Position numbers and translations under genes: made by a program. The notes beneath the pieces were generated by a model. It was not told the origin of the DNA and did not search any database. It saw nothing but the letters and a program-made list of their open reading frames with translations. Below are positions 51,950-60,870 of a stretch of DNA of 60,870 nt, piece after piece (position 1 is the first letter of the stretch; every line of letters starts with the position of its first letter). The DNA is from Bremia lactucae. Taxonomy: Eukaryota; Oomycota; Peronosporomycetes; Peronosporales; Peronosporaceae. Location: the NCBI RefSeq assembly GCF_004359215.1, contig NC_090613.1, positions 2,983,414 to 3,044,283 of the forward strand, written 5' to 3'.

Positions 51950-53086
51950 ATGAGCCTCAATATTGATTGGGCTCATTTTCCCCACCTCTCCGAACATCAT
52001 CGGGAGGTGGCAGGGCTAATGGCGCAGGAACTTGGTGAACAAGCCCTGGCCAGGCTCCTGGGTAGTCCTCCTGAGCAACATGTTGCTCAGTTGGAGCAGT
52101 TTGAGGCATTCGTGCTCGGACAGCGGAGGGCCGCGTCCGAGGCATAGAGCCATGCTGTGGCGGAGTCCGTCACTCAGACTCAGGATGAGCTGAGGCATGA
52201 GCAGGCTCGGAGCGAGGCTCTCAACAGGACTGTTGAGATGCTCTCTGCCCGGCCGCATCAGCCGAGGCCCATTCGGATGGACCCGCCCAAGTTCGATGGA
52301 ACTGCGGCGCACACGATTGTCCACTGGCAATGCGGAGTCGCGCAGCGCATTGAGGACGACAGCCGGAGGGTGTCGTACGCTATGTCGCATATGCGCGGTA
52401 AGGCCTCGGAGTGGGCTTACTCGGCGCTTATAGCGGACAGAAAGGCGTTCCCTATATGGGCGATCTTTAAGACAAAGATTCGCGCCATGTACCAGCCGCC
52501 GAACAACGAAGTGTTGCTTCAGGTGCGCTTCTTTGGAGCGCGACAGGCGAAGCGATCTCTGCAAGAGTATGTGCAAGAGATGCGCTCGCTGTCGGCGTCC
52601 ATAACCGTAGGTCCGATTCCGGAGCACATTAAGGTGCCCACGTTTATGAACGGACTACGGAATGGCCCACCGCGACAGGCCGTTTTCAGAAAGGTGCCGT
52701 CGACGATGGAAGAGGCAATCCAAATTGCCTTAGTTGAGGAGCAATCCTACAACAGTGCCTCGGCGACAGCTTGGTATAAGCCGTCGGCCGAGAGGCCAGA
52801 TGCTACTCCCATGGAGTTGGGCAATGCAGACGTTGTCTGCTATGATTGCGGCATGCGCGGCCATATGATGGGCTGCTATGCCAGGGTTCCTGCTGGGGAT
52901 AGATACCACAAGAGGACTCCCTTTTCGAAGAGCGATGGCAAGAACCAGCGTGTGAGACGCATGAATTCTGCATCGACCACTGAGAGGTCGGGAAATGCAG
53001 GAGCGCAGAAGGGGCGGGATGCCCCACTCACGCGGACTCTGAAACTACCCCTAACTTTAGAGTTGTGGAACAAATGGGTAGCATAG
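51950..53086 (+). pseudogene. family B gag (first tandem copy)
   Basis: ATG at 51950. An N-terminal region (DWAHFPHLSEHHREVAGLMA) runs to a TAG at 52145, where the second copy has CAG (Gln). Then 52157-53086 is open (about 310 codons): LSARPHQPRPIRMDPPKFDG, the gag core with KASEWAYSALIADRKAF, RFFGARQAKRSLQEYVQEMR and VPTFMNGLRNGPP. The zinc knuckle C-Y-D-C-G-M-R-G-H-M-M-G-C is one residue short of CX2CX4HX4C. A 15-bp in-frame deletion removes residues of HWLLTMEQ present in the second copy. One nonsense change is the main defect. Confidence 0.8.
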
Positions 53087-53860
53087 TCCCTGAGGTCTTA
53101 AAATTTCGGACATCAACCCTGCTGCTCTATAGCGCTCAAGTACGAGGCTATGACCAGGTGATGACCCTCCTAGTGGATTCGAGTGCATCACAAAATTTTG
53201 TAAAACTCGCGGCTCTAAGAAAGAGACCGGCGATGTTTGAGTCGCTTTGACAGTTTGGCAAGCGAGAAGAGGCGACCGTTCTTTAGCGAACGCCGCACTC
53301 ATTAACTCTGAGGGAGTTCAGGTAGAACTCGCTTTCAGCTTTAGTGACTTTTCTTGTAAAGAGAAGTTCACAGTGCTAGGAATGGAGAGTCTTTATGACC
53401 TCATCCTAGGCATGCCATGGTTGGCGAAGTACCAACCATGGATAGACTGGCATACACGCACAGTTTCGAGCTCTACGCAGGACACCGGAAGGGGTGTGCT
53501 CCTGCGAGAGGTGTATGTAACTGATGTCGTGTCGAACACAGTCGAGGGTGCGTTGACGGGATGTCAAACGTCACCAATTCCTACCCACCTCGTGGAGACT
53601 GGGGTAGTGAAAAGGACGATGACAAGTAGTCATGCTTTCGAATTTCCTGCACAGAGCATAAAATCCTGTGGCAGCAGACGATGAGCTGACAGGAAGTCAA
53701 GCGTCGCATGAACCGGCACGGCGCCTAGAGCCTGGTGCGATTGGAAGGGGTGCGTTAGCCAGGAGAGCAACGGCACCCGCTTCCCAAAAATCTCGTCGTT
53801 ACTCAGAGAGCGAATACCCGACAGATTAGGACGATCAAAGGCACGTCTAAACGAGTGACA
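53087..53860 (+). pseudogene. family B protease
   Basis: The retropepsin core reads MTLLVDSSASQNFVKLAALR at 53160-53220. The catalytic triplet is D-S-S; the second tandem copy keeps D-S-G. A frame change at about 53250 leads to LAFSFSDFSCKEKFTVLGME and YDLILGMPWLAKYQPWIDWH (53330-53460), the flap and C-terminal strand. A low-complexity linker follows. Confidence 0.75.
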
Positions 53861-55060
53861 ATCGGAGAGTGACGTTTGTATCAGTTCCTATTAGCGAGGA
53901 CGGGCCTTTGAACGAGGTGTTCGAGGCCGCCAAAGACGAAATTGCAGAGGCATCCTCAGTTGAGGTGCTCCGTCAAGTCTTTAAATCTACCGAGGAGATA
54001 GTAAATCTCCCGGAAATGTCGTGGGGTCTGTTCCTTGCCGAGTTAAAGGAAGGAAAGATCCACGAAATAGTCACACCAGTTCCAAAAGAGGACTTGGTGG
54101 ACTGTTGCTCGTCGTCCACAATGGACAAGAGTGATCTAGAACGGACAAAAATACAAATACACGGTTCGCTGCTCAAGGCTGGAATGCCTTGAGATACAGT
54201 CCGTTCTTCGAGGTTCTGTGGAAACATCGTGATGTGTTCCCAGAAGAAGTGCCGAGCCGCCTACCAGCAGATAGGGGCATCGGGCACGAGATAGACCTCG
54301 AACCTGGCACCAAGTATTGTGTGACCAGGCAATGGCCGTTGCCGAAAGAACAAGTCGATTATATCGATGAGTTCTTCGACAAGCGAGCCAAGGCGGGACA
54401 TGTGCGTGAGAGCAAATCGCCTCACTGCAGCCCGACCTTTTGTGTGCGTAAAGCCACAGGTGGATGGCGCGTGGTTCATGCTTACAATAAGCTGAATACG
54501 GCGACCGTACCGGCGCAAGCGCCAATCCCGCGGACAGATGTCTTGTTGAACTCCATGGGAAAGTCAACTATCTTTTCCCGTTGAATTTGAAGGATGGCTA
54601 GTATCAGGTACTCATGAGAGGAGTCCGATGTAGCCAAAACGGCAGTAAGCACCCCAAGCGGTATGCTTTGGGAGTGGCTTGTGACGCCCTAAAATTGGAA
54701 AACCCACCGCCTACATTCAACCCAGTGGTGGCTCACGTGATGCGTCAGCACCGTGCCTACGCGTCCCATTACTTTGACGATGTATTCGTGCGTAGTAGGG
54801 CCGAGGACGGGCTGCGTGCAATAGAGTCGCACAAGCATCATTTAGACGCTAAGTTATAGACTTTAAAGGACGCCCAATTGTACGTCAACTTGCAAAAGTG
54901 CGTCATGGGGGTCCCTGAGATACCTGTACTGGGCTGCATCGTTGGTACACATGGTGTACGAGCAGACCCAGACAAGATAAACTTAGTAAAGGAATGGCCA
55001 ATCCCACGGCATGTGAAGGATTGCGCCAATTCCTAGGGCTCGCTAATTACTTAAATAAAT
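53861..55060 (+). pseudogene. family B linker and reverse transcriptase
   Basis: Linker frame 53869-54192 (VEVLRQVFKSTEEIVNLPEM). RT frame 54189-54584 holds LEPGTKYCVTRQWPLPKEQV, SPTFCVRKATGGWRVVHAYN and VPAQAPIPRTDVL. After frame changes come the palm ASHYFDDVFVRSRAE (54766-54810; F-D-D intact) and YVNLQKCVMGVPEIPVLG, then GLRQFLGLANYLNKYSKNYA near 55020-55075. Two frameshifts and a stop in the DLKDGY region (54598) inactivate it. Confidence 0.8.
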
Positions 55061-55850
55061 ATAGCAAGAATTATGCAGAGCAAACTAAACCATTATTTTA
55101 GCTCCTTCAAAAGAACGCAGAATGGGTTTGGTTAAAAGAACAAGATGATGCGTTCACATCACTGAAGCAATCTCTTGTAGACCGGTCTTGGCATTACCAG
55201 ACGAGGATAAGCCCTTTAGCGTCGTCTACGATGCAAGTAACTTTGCAATCGGCAGCGCGCTCATGCAGAAGGGATGACGACGGCGTTGACCGCGTCATCT
55301 CTTATCAGTCCCGGCTTTTAAAAGCCGCGGAACTGAATTACCCGTATATGACAAAGAACTACTTTCAATAAAGTATGCTCTTGTCAAATTTCGTGTGCAC
55401 CTATTGGACACCGAACCATTTGTGGTTTATACGGATCACGCATCACTGCGTACCGCAATAAACCCACCGCACCTCTCGCCTAGAATGGCAAGATGGCTTA
55501 CATTCTTCTCTGAATTTAATTTAAAAGTTATATACAAGCCGGGTAAGTCAAATGTCTTGGCTGACGCTTTATCGCGCAGACCAGACTTCGAGGTGAGACA
55601 CCAGGAAAGTGTGTCTAGTGCTAAAGCACAATTTCAGCGGTCAACGTTGGCAGCCATGAAGGCATACCACGTGACAGGCTCATTAGCCACTGAGGTAAAA
55701 GAGAGCTTCAGTCAGGACGACCATTGTCGCCTACTGTTGCATCACTTTGGTGGACGAAAGGTTCCCCTCCCGTCGCACCTGAAAGCTAAGCTAAATCGCT
55801 TTAGCTACAGCGATGTCATGTTATGGCATCAGCTGTCACCTTGTGATCCC
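55061..55850 (+). pseudogene. family B RNase H
   Basis: FSVVYDASNFAIGSALMQK (Asp) at about 55215-55270, a frame change, then an open frame 55395-55910 with FVVYTDHASLRTAINPPHLS (Asp), RMARWLTFFSEFNLKVIYKP and NVLADALSRRPDFE, running into the integrase linker. Confidence 0.75.
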
Positions 55851-57075
55851 TATAGCAACTCCCGAAGAGTGGAGCAAGCAATTGCCCTTTGTGGAGTTCG
55901 GTATAAATAACAGTGTCCACGCCAGCACGGGTGAGACACCGTTTTATATTAATGGACTGCGCCATCCTCGGACGCCAGTCTCGTTTGTGCACACCCCGAG
56001 TCTTAGTGGGGGAGGGCCCCTCACTATGCCCGGTGCGAAAGAGGGACATAGTTTCGTCAATACGACGATGACCCGCGAGGGTATCATCTCAAAGATAGTA
56101 ATTTGCCCTAGTGACCCTGCCAGTTAAGCAGTGGTCAATAAAAATTAGCCTTATGACCGACCTCTCGGCGGTATCATAGACGAGTTTGATGCTAAAAGCG
56201 TGAGCGAGGTCAACGCTTTGCGGATGAGCGATTAGCGATTAGCCATCACACGAAAAGTACGTGACGCGATGGCAAGCCCACAGGACAAGCAAAAAGAACA
56301 TGCGGACCGAAATGGTCGCAAAAATAATGAACGCTTTAGAGTGGGTGAAAAGGTACTATTAAGTACTGCTACCCTACCTAAGAATGCATTTTCTGTACTA
56401 CCTGGAGGTACTACGAAGTTGTTGCCGCGTTTCATTGGGCCCTTAACGGAGGTCGAAGAGGTTGGAGACCTAAATTATAGGCTCATTCTTTCGCCGTATT
56501 TTACGTGGGTCGTCTGAAATGGTGTGTAGACCCAAATGAGGTCACATATCCCCATCCGTCTAAGGAGACCGATGGTGACGTCGACTGTGAGTCGAGCGTC
56601 GTTCGGGTGAGAGGGACGGTGAAGGCGAAAAGCTATCAGCCGACCGACTCCTCCCACCACGAACAAGACTCGGCGAGCGAGAGACATCACGCGAGTAACG
56701 CGGATCCCTCAGCATTATCCTCTCGAAAAGGTCCAAGCGAGTCTTCAGGCGTTCATAACCCTGACGAACCTTCGCTCAAACATAAGAAAAGATCCGAGGT
56801 CAGTCGCGAGACTTATCCCTCGAGATCCGCAATACGTCCTTCAGCAGCCCTTAACGCCTATGACTGAACGGACGAAGGTAAGGCAGCCGCGAGTAGGTGG
56901 ACGAGATCGCCACTCCTATCGGGTGCCGCCTGCACTGATGGATACGGGTGGGACCAACGCTTCCTTGTTGGAAGGTTGCTTACCCACCGCTCCGTGAGGC
57001 AAAGAAAACAGATCCTCGTTCAATGGTAAGGTTACCCGAAGAGTTTTGATTCTTGGAACCGATCGATAACCTACG
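55851..57075 (+). pseudogene. family B integrase lacking its catalytic core, with GPY/F tail and chromodomain
   Basis: The linker sequence MLWHQLSPCDP breaks near 55850 directly into the C-terminal side of the core (WSKQLPFVEFGINNSVHAST, NGLRHPRTPVSF). The zinc domain and all three catalytic acidic blocks are deleted. The tail follows: KQKEHADRNGRKNNERFRVG, KVLLSTATLPKNAFSV and LPRFIGPLTEVEEVGDLNYR (GPY/F, 56270-56490). A Ser/Glu-rich spacer (56505-56867) and a chromodomain near 56955-57075 (QRFLVGRLLTHRS, ILVQWLGYPKSFDSW) complete it. It cannot integrate by itself. Confidence 0.75.
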
Positions 57076-57109
57076 TATTGACGTGTCCGGCTTGATGGCT
57101 GCCTATGTA

Positions 57110-57719
57110 AAGGAGCACCAGCTGAGACCTCTTCGCTAGTCTCAAATGGACTAGCAGAAGTAGCGTTGACTGAGCACGTTCACGTGTCGTCGGCAGGTTT
57201 AGGCTCCGAATCATCTATGTCAGAACCATTATGGATTATGGTCCGAGCATAAGGCGTTGCGGTTTTACCCAACGGAGAAGCGGCTGCGCCCTTATGGGCT
57301 CTCATTACCTGTCGCTGCGCTTTCCAGCGCAGACGACGAGACAGCATTCGTAAATGATGCTGTCTCCGTGTTGTGAGGCATGAGAGAAGTTTGAATGGGC
57401 AATAATGCGCCATCGTCCTTCCTCATGAGCTCGTTGTCCGCATCACTACTATGAGGTGACGGCAACGGTGTCGACTCATTGTAGTCAGTCGACAATAAGC
57501 GACGGATCAGCATCCTCACTGTTAAACTGGGATGGATCCTTTAGCCCCGTTAACGCGACAGCAGCAGTAGCTGTCTGCGTTTCGACTAAGGCATTAGACG
57601 CTGCCGGCGTTAACACGCGGCGCGTGCGCTTAGGGCGAGGTTGAGTGGTCGTCTTCGCAGACGACCCACCAACGTGGCCCCTTTTCGGTGGCATCTTTGG
57701 CACCGTGTATGTGAACACA
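57110..57719 (-). pseudogene. family B antisense ORF, frameshifted
   Basis: Reading from near the LTR back towards pol: MPPKRGHVGGSSAKTTTQPR, a KRTRR patch, NALVETQTATAAVALTGLKD, LIVDYNESTPLPSPHSSDAD, KDDGALLPIQTSLMPHNTET, AHKGAAASPLGKTATPYART, HNGSDIDDSEPKPADDT, then ATSASPFETSEE. The order equals 29755-28791, but there are at least two frameshifts and a deletion joining the two parts. Confidence 0.5.
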
Positions 57720-57811
57720 GGTCGCTAGAGTGTTAAGTGAACTAGCGGTGCGAAAGCTGCTCGCAGTTCCTCGCTCTTTTTTGACGAATTTAAAATGTAA
57801 ATTCGTTCTTT

Positions 57812-57822
57812 AAGGGGGAATG
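57812..57822 (+). promoter_or_regulatory. polypurine tract of family B
   Basis: AAGGGGGAATGG lies directly before the LTR head at 57824. Confidence 0.65.
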
Positions 57823-57823
57823 G

Positions 57824-58340
57824 TGTAACGGGCTAAAGTTGCCTTAATGTAACACAGTCCCCGTTAAGTACACTTGGTGTCAATTACTCAAAACAAGAAA
57901 CTAGACCCACCACTCGGATGTGGTTCACATTTGTGACCAACCCTTGTGTATGTGATGCACATTGGTGCATTCACATTAGGAGGGATGACGGCTAGCGTCA
58001 TCCGTTACGCGAGGTATTTAGAAGATACGCTCGCAATACATATTAAGTGTTATCTATAGAGATGACATTTTGATTGGTAGAATTAGGTATTTATATTTAA
58101 TTCTATTAAATATAAATCAGTCTGAAATTTACTACCTACTTGGTAAGTGCGCACGAGGAGACGGATTACCGCTCCCGTGACGTCACTTCACCAGAGTTCT
58201 TAGTGTGTTGGGTGAGGTCGCTTGCGCGCCCACCACAACTACCTCACTGCACGCAAGAGAAGCAGGTGCAAACCGCTTCCTCGCTGTGCTAGGGTGTGTG
58301 CTAAGTAGAGCGTGGCCGCATTACGACGTGCCCGCCTACA
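57824..58340 (+). repeat. family B LTR shared by two tandem elements
   Basis: TGTAACGGGCTAAAGTTGCC ... GCCCGCCTACA, 517 bp. A purine tract precedes it and a primer site follows, so it serves as 3' LTR of the left copy and 5' LTR of the right copy. Confidence 0.9.
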
Positions 58341-58396
58341 CTTGGTAGCACTTGAAATCCTTCCCACGACCCGCATCTCTGCGTGTGTACGTGAGG

Positions 58397-59460
58397 ATGA
58401 GCCTCAATATTGATTGGGCTCATTTTCCCCACCTCTCCGAACATCATCGGGAGGTGGCAGGGCTAATGGCGCAGGGACTTGGTGAACAAGCCCTGGCCAG
58501 GCTCCTGGGTAGTCCTCCTGAGCAACATGCTGCTCAGTTGGAGCAGTTTGAAGCATTTGTGTTCGGACAGCGGAGGGCCGCGTCCGAGGCACAGAGCCAT
58601 GCTGCGGCGGAGTCCGTCACTCAGACTCTGGATGAGCTCAGGCATGAGCAGGCTCGGAGAGAGGCTCTCAACAGGAATGTTGAGATGCTCTCTGCCAGGC
58701 CGCGTCAGCCGAGGCCCATTCGGATGGACCCGCCCAAGTTCGATGGAACTGCAGCGCACATGAATGTCCACTGGCTGTTAACCATGGAGCAATGCGTTGT
58801 CGCGCAGCTAATCGAGGACGACAGCCAGATGGTGTCGTACACCATGTTGCACCAGCGCGGTAAGGCTTCAGAGTGGGCTTACTCGGCGCTTCTGGCCGAC
58901 GCTAAGGCGTTCCCTATATGGGCGATCTAAGACAAAGATTTGCGCCATGTACCAGCCGCCGAACAACGAAGTTTTGTTGCTTCATGCGCGCTTTTTTGAA
59001 GCGCGATAGGCGAAGGAATCTGTGCAAGAGTATGCGCAAGCGACGCGCTCGCTGTCGGCGTCCATTACCGTAGGTCCGATTCCGGAGCACGTTAAGGTGC
59101 CCACGTTTATGAACGGACTGTGCCATGGCCGATCGTCGACGGCACCTTTCTGATTTAACAACAGTGCCTTGGCAAAAGCTTGGTATAAGCCGTCGGTCGA
59201 GAGGTCAGATGTCACTTCCATGGAGTTGAACAATGCAGACGTTGTCTGCTATAAATACCGCAAGCGCGGCCATATGATGGCTCGCTACTATGCCAGGGTC
59301 CCTGCTGGGGCAAAGATGCCAAGCAAGAAGACCCCCTTTCCAAAAAGCGATTGCAAGAACCAGCTTGCAAGACGCATGAGTTCTGCATCGAACACTGAGT
59401 AGTCGGGAAATGTAGGAGCGCAGTAGGGCGGGATGCCCTATTGACGCGGACTCTGAAGCT
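58397..59460 (+). pseudogene. family B gag (second tandem copy)
   Basis: ATG at 58397 opens 178 codons without a stop, to 58930. A 2-bp loss in the codons after PIWAI (GATCTAAG against GATCTTTAAG) ends the frame. Beyond that are RFFEARAKESVQEYAQ-like codons, VPTFMNGLCHG, a large deletion near 59135, and a degenerate knuckle (C-Y-K-Y-R-K-R-G-H) that lost two Cys. The N-terminal half is better preserved than in the first copy (CAG at 58600, HWLLTMEQ present). Confidence 0.75.
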
Positions 59461-60230
59461 ATCCCTAAGTTCAGATTTGTCGCACAAATGGGTAGCATAG
59501 CTTTTGAGGTCTCGAGATTTCGATCTCAACCCTGCTGGTTTATAGCTCTCAAGTACGAGGCTATGACCAGGTGATGGCCCTGCTAGTGGATTCGGGTGCA
59601 TCACAAAATTGTGTAAGACTCGCGGCTATAAGAAAGAGACCGGCGATGGTTGAGTTCCTTTACCAGGATGACAAGCGAGAAGAGGCGACCGTTCGTATAG
59701 CGAACGGCGCGCTCGTTAAGTCTGAGGAAGTTCGGTAGAACTCGCCTTCAGCTTTAGTGAATTCTCTTGTAAAGAGAAGTTCACAGTGGAAGGTATAGAG
59801 AGTCCGTATGACCTCATCCTAGGCATGCCATGGTTGGCAAAGTACCAACCATAGATAGACTGGTGTACACGCACAGTTGCGAACTCTACGCAGGACACCG
59901 GAAAGGATGTGCTCCTGCAAAAATTGTATGCCCCCAACTGATGTCGTGTCCAACACAGTTGAGGGTGCGTGACGGGATGTCAGATGTCACCAATTCCTAC
60001 CCAGCTCGTGGAGACTGGGGTATTGAAAAAGGCAATGACAAATAATCATGTGTCCCATAGTCCTGCACTGAGCTGAGAGCTTGTGGCAGCTGACGGCGAG
60101 CTGACAGAAAGTCTTGCGTCGCATGAACCGGCATATTGCCTAGATCCTGGTGCGGTTAAAAGGGGTGCGTTAGCCAGGAGAGCTACGACACCCGCTTCCA
60201 AGTCAAAGGTCGTGCTGGCTCAAAGAACGA
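59461..60230 (+). pseudogene. family B protease (second tandem copy)
   Basis: MALLVDSGASQNCVRLAAIR (59575-59635) keeps the D-S-G-A-S triplet. YDLILGMPWLAKYQP follows at about 59808-59850 with a stop right after it. Frame breaks near 59735 and 59930. Confidence 0.7.
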
Positions 60231-60870
60231 GTACCTGACAGATTAAAACGATCAAAGGCACGTCTAAACGAGTGTTCTTTGAATTAGTCTCTAATAAAGA
60301 GGACGGGCCTTCGAACGAGGTTTCGAGGCCGTTAACGACGAAATTGCGGATGCATCCTCAGTTGAGGTGCTCCGGCAAGTCTTTAAATCTGCCGAGGAGA
60401 TAGTAAATCTCCCGGAGATGTCGTGGGATCTGTTCTTTTCCGAATTAAAGGAAGGAAAGATCCACGAAATAGTCGCACCAGTTCCAGAAAAGAACTTGGT
60501 TGCCTGTTGTTCGTCGTCCATAATGACCGAAAGCGTTCTAGAAACGGACAAAAACAAACGATTCGCTGCTCAAGGCTGGGATGCCTTGAGAGACAGTCCG
60601 TTCTTTGAGGTTCTGTGAAAACATTGCGATGTGTTCCTAGAAGAAGTCCCGAGACGCCTACCAGCAGATAGGGGCATCGGGCACGAGATAGACCTCGAAC
60701 CTGGCACCAAGTATTGTGCGACCAGGCAATGGCCGTTGCCGAAAGAACAAGTCGATTATATCGATAAGTTCTTCGACAAACGAGCCAAGGCGGGACATGT
60801 GCGTGAGAGCAAATCGCCTCACTGCAGCCCGACCTTTTGTGTGCGTAAAGCCACAGGTGGATGGCGCGTG
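60231..60870 (+). pseudogene. family B linker and RT start, cut by the window end
   Basis: Linker frame 60367-60618 (RQVFKSAEEIVNLPEMSWDL) ending at a TGA. Then RT: HEIDLEPGTKYCATRQWPLP, QVDYIDKFFDKRAKAGHVRE and SPTFCVRKATGGWRV to the last base. This last part is almost identical to 54280-54475 of the first copy. Confidence 0.75.

Noticed and set aside
52016..52627. 203-codon minus-strand frame opposite family B gag
   Set aside because: Arg/Leu-rich antisense shadow of a GC-rich coding region, not conserved in length in the second copy.
1..60870. CRISPR array, bacterial operons, rRNA genes
   Set aside because: No regularly spaced direct repeats, no Shine-Dalgarno-led gene series and no rRNA-like sequence; the many short repeats are inverted, not direct and spaced.

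Overview
The window looks like a transposon-dense segment of an oomycete nuclear genome, most likely a Phytophthora or downy-mildew relative. Three things point there: layer upon layer of Ty3/gypsy LTR retrotransposons, a Copia remnant and a Mutator-like element; no bacterial gene organisation; and, in the only sizeable stretch without recognisable transposons (about 30.65-33.0 kb), a small secreted protein with the signal peptide / RxLR-like / EER layout of oomycete host-targeting effectors. Species cannot be told from the sequence alone.

Layout. I name three Ty3/gypsy chromovirus families by their LTRs. Family A (about 440-450 bp LTR, TGTAACGGGGTGTATCG...CCCCGTTACA): a 3' end at 1-1033; a divergent reversed copy (A') at 3.2-10.17 kb; a 5'-truncated copy at 10.68-15.33 kb; a 3'-truncated copy at 15.61-21.65 kb; a near full-length copy at 33.21-41.39 kb; scraps at 42.5-43.1 kb. 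Family B (about 520-530 bp LTR, TGTAACGGGCTAAAGTTGCC...GCCCGCCTACA): remnant at 1.03-3.13 kb, 3' end at 28.26-30.42 kb, and two tandem copies sharing one LTR from 51.36 kb to the window end. Family C (about 485 bp LTR, TGTAATGGGGCACA...CTACA): minus-strand copies at about 21.65-28.26 and 46.5-50.79 kb, and a solo LTR at 13.99-15.30 kb that itself carries a Mutator-like element. A minus-strand Copia remnant lies at 44.4-46.3 kb, beside a tRNA-like/SINE-like sequence. No retroelement is intact: all carry stops, frameshifts, deletions or small inversions.

How the parts fit. Each gypsy copy follows gag - protease - reverse transcriptase - RNase H - integrase - chromodomain, with an initiator-tRNA-like primer site after the 5' LTR and a purine tract before the 3' LTR. 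Family A additionally carries, between pol and the 3' LTR, a long open reading frame on the OPPOSITE strand (called aORF here: acidic N-terminus, conserved middle, coiled-coil C-terminus). It recurs in the same relative orientation even in the divergent, reversed A' copy. Family B has a different antisense frame in the same place.

The strongest unexplained signal is that family A sequence, coding and non-coding, is packed with short perfect inverted repeats (7-12 bp arms, tiny loops), roughly one every 25-90 bp, some conserved between divergent copies with compensating base changes. All repeat and identity statements were made by eye.
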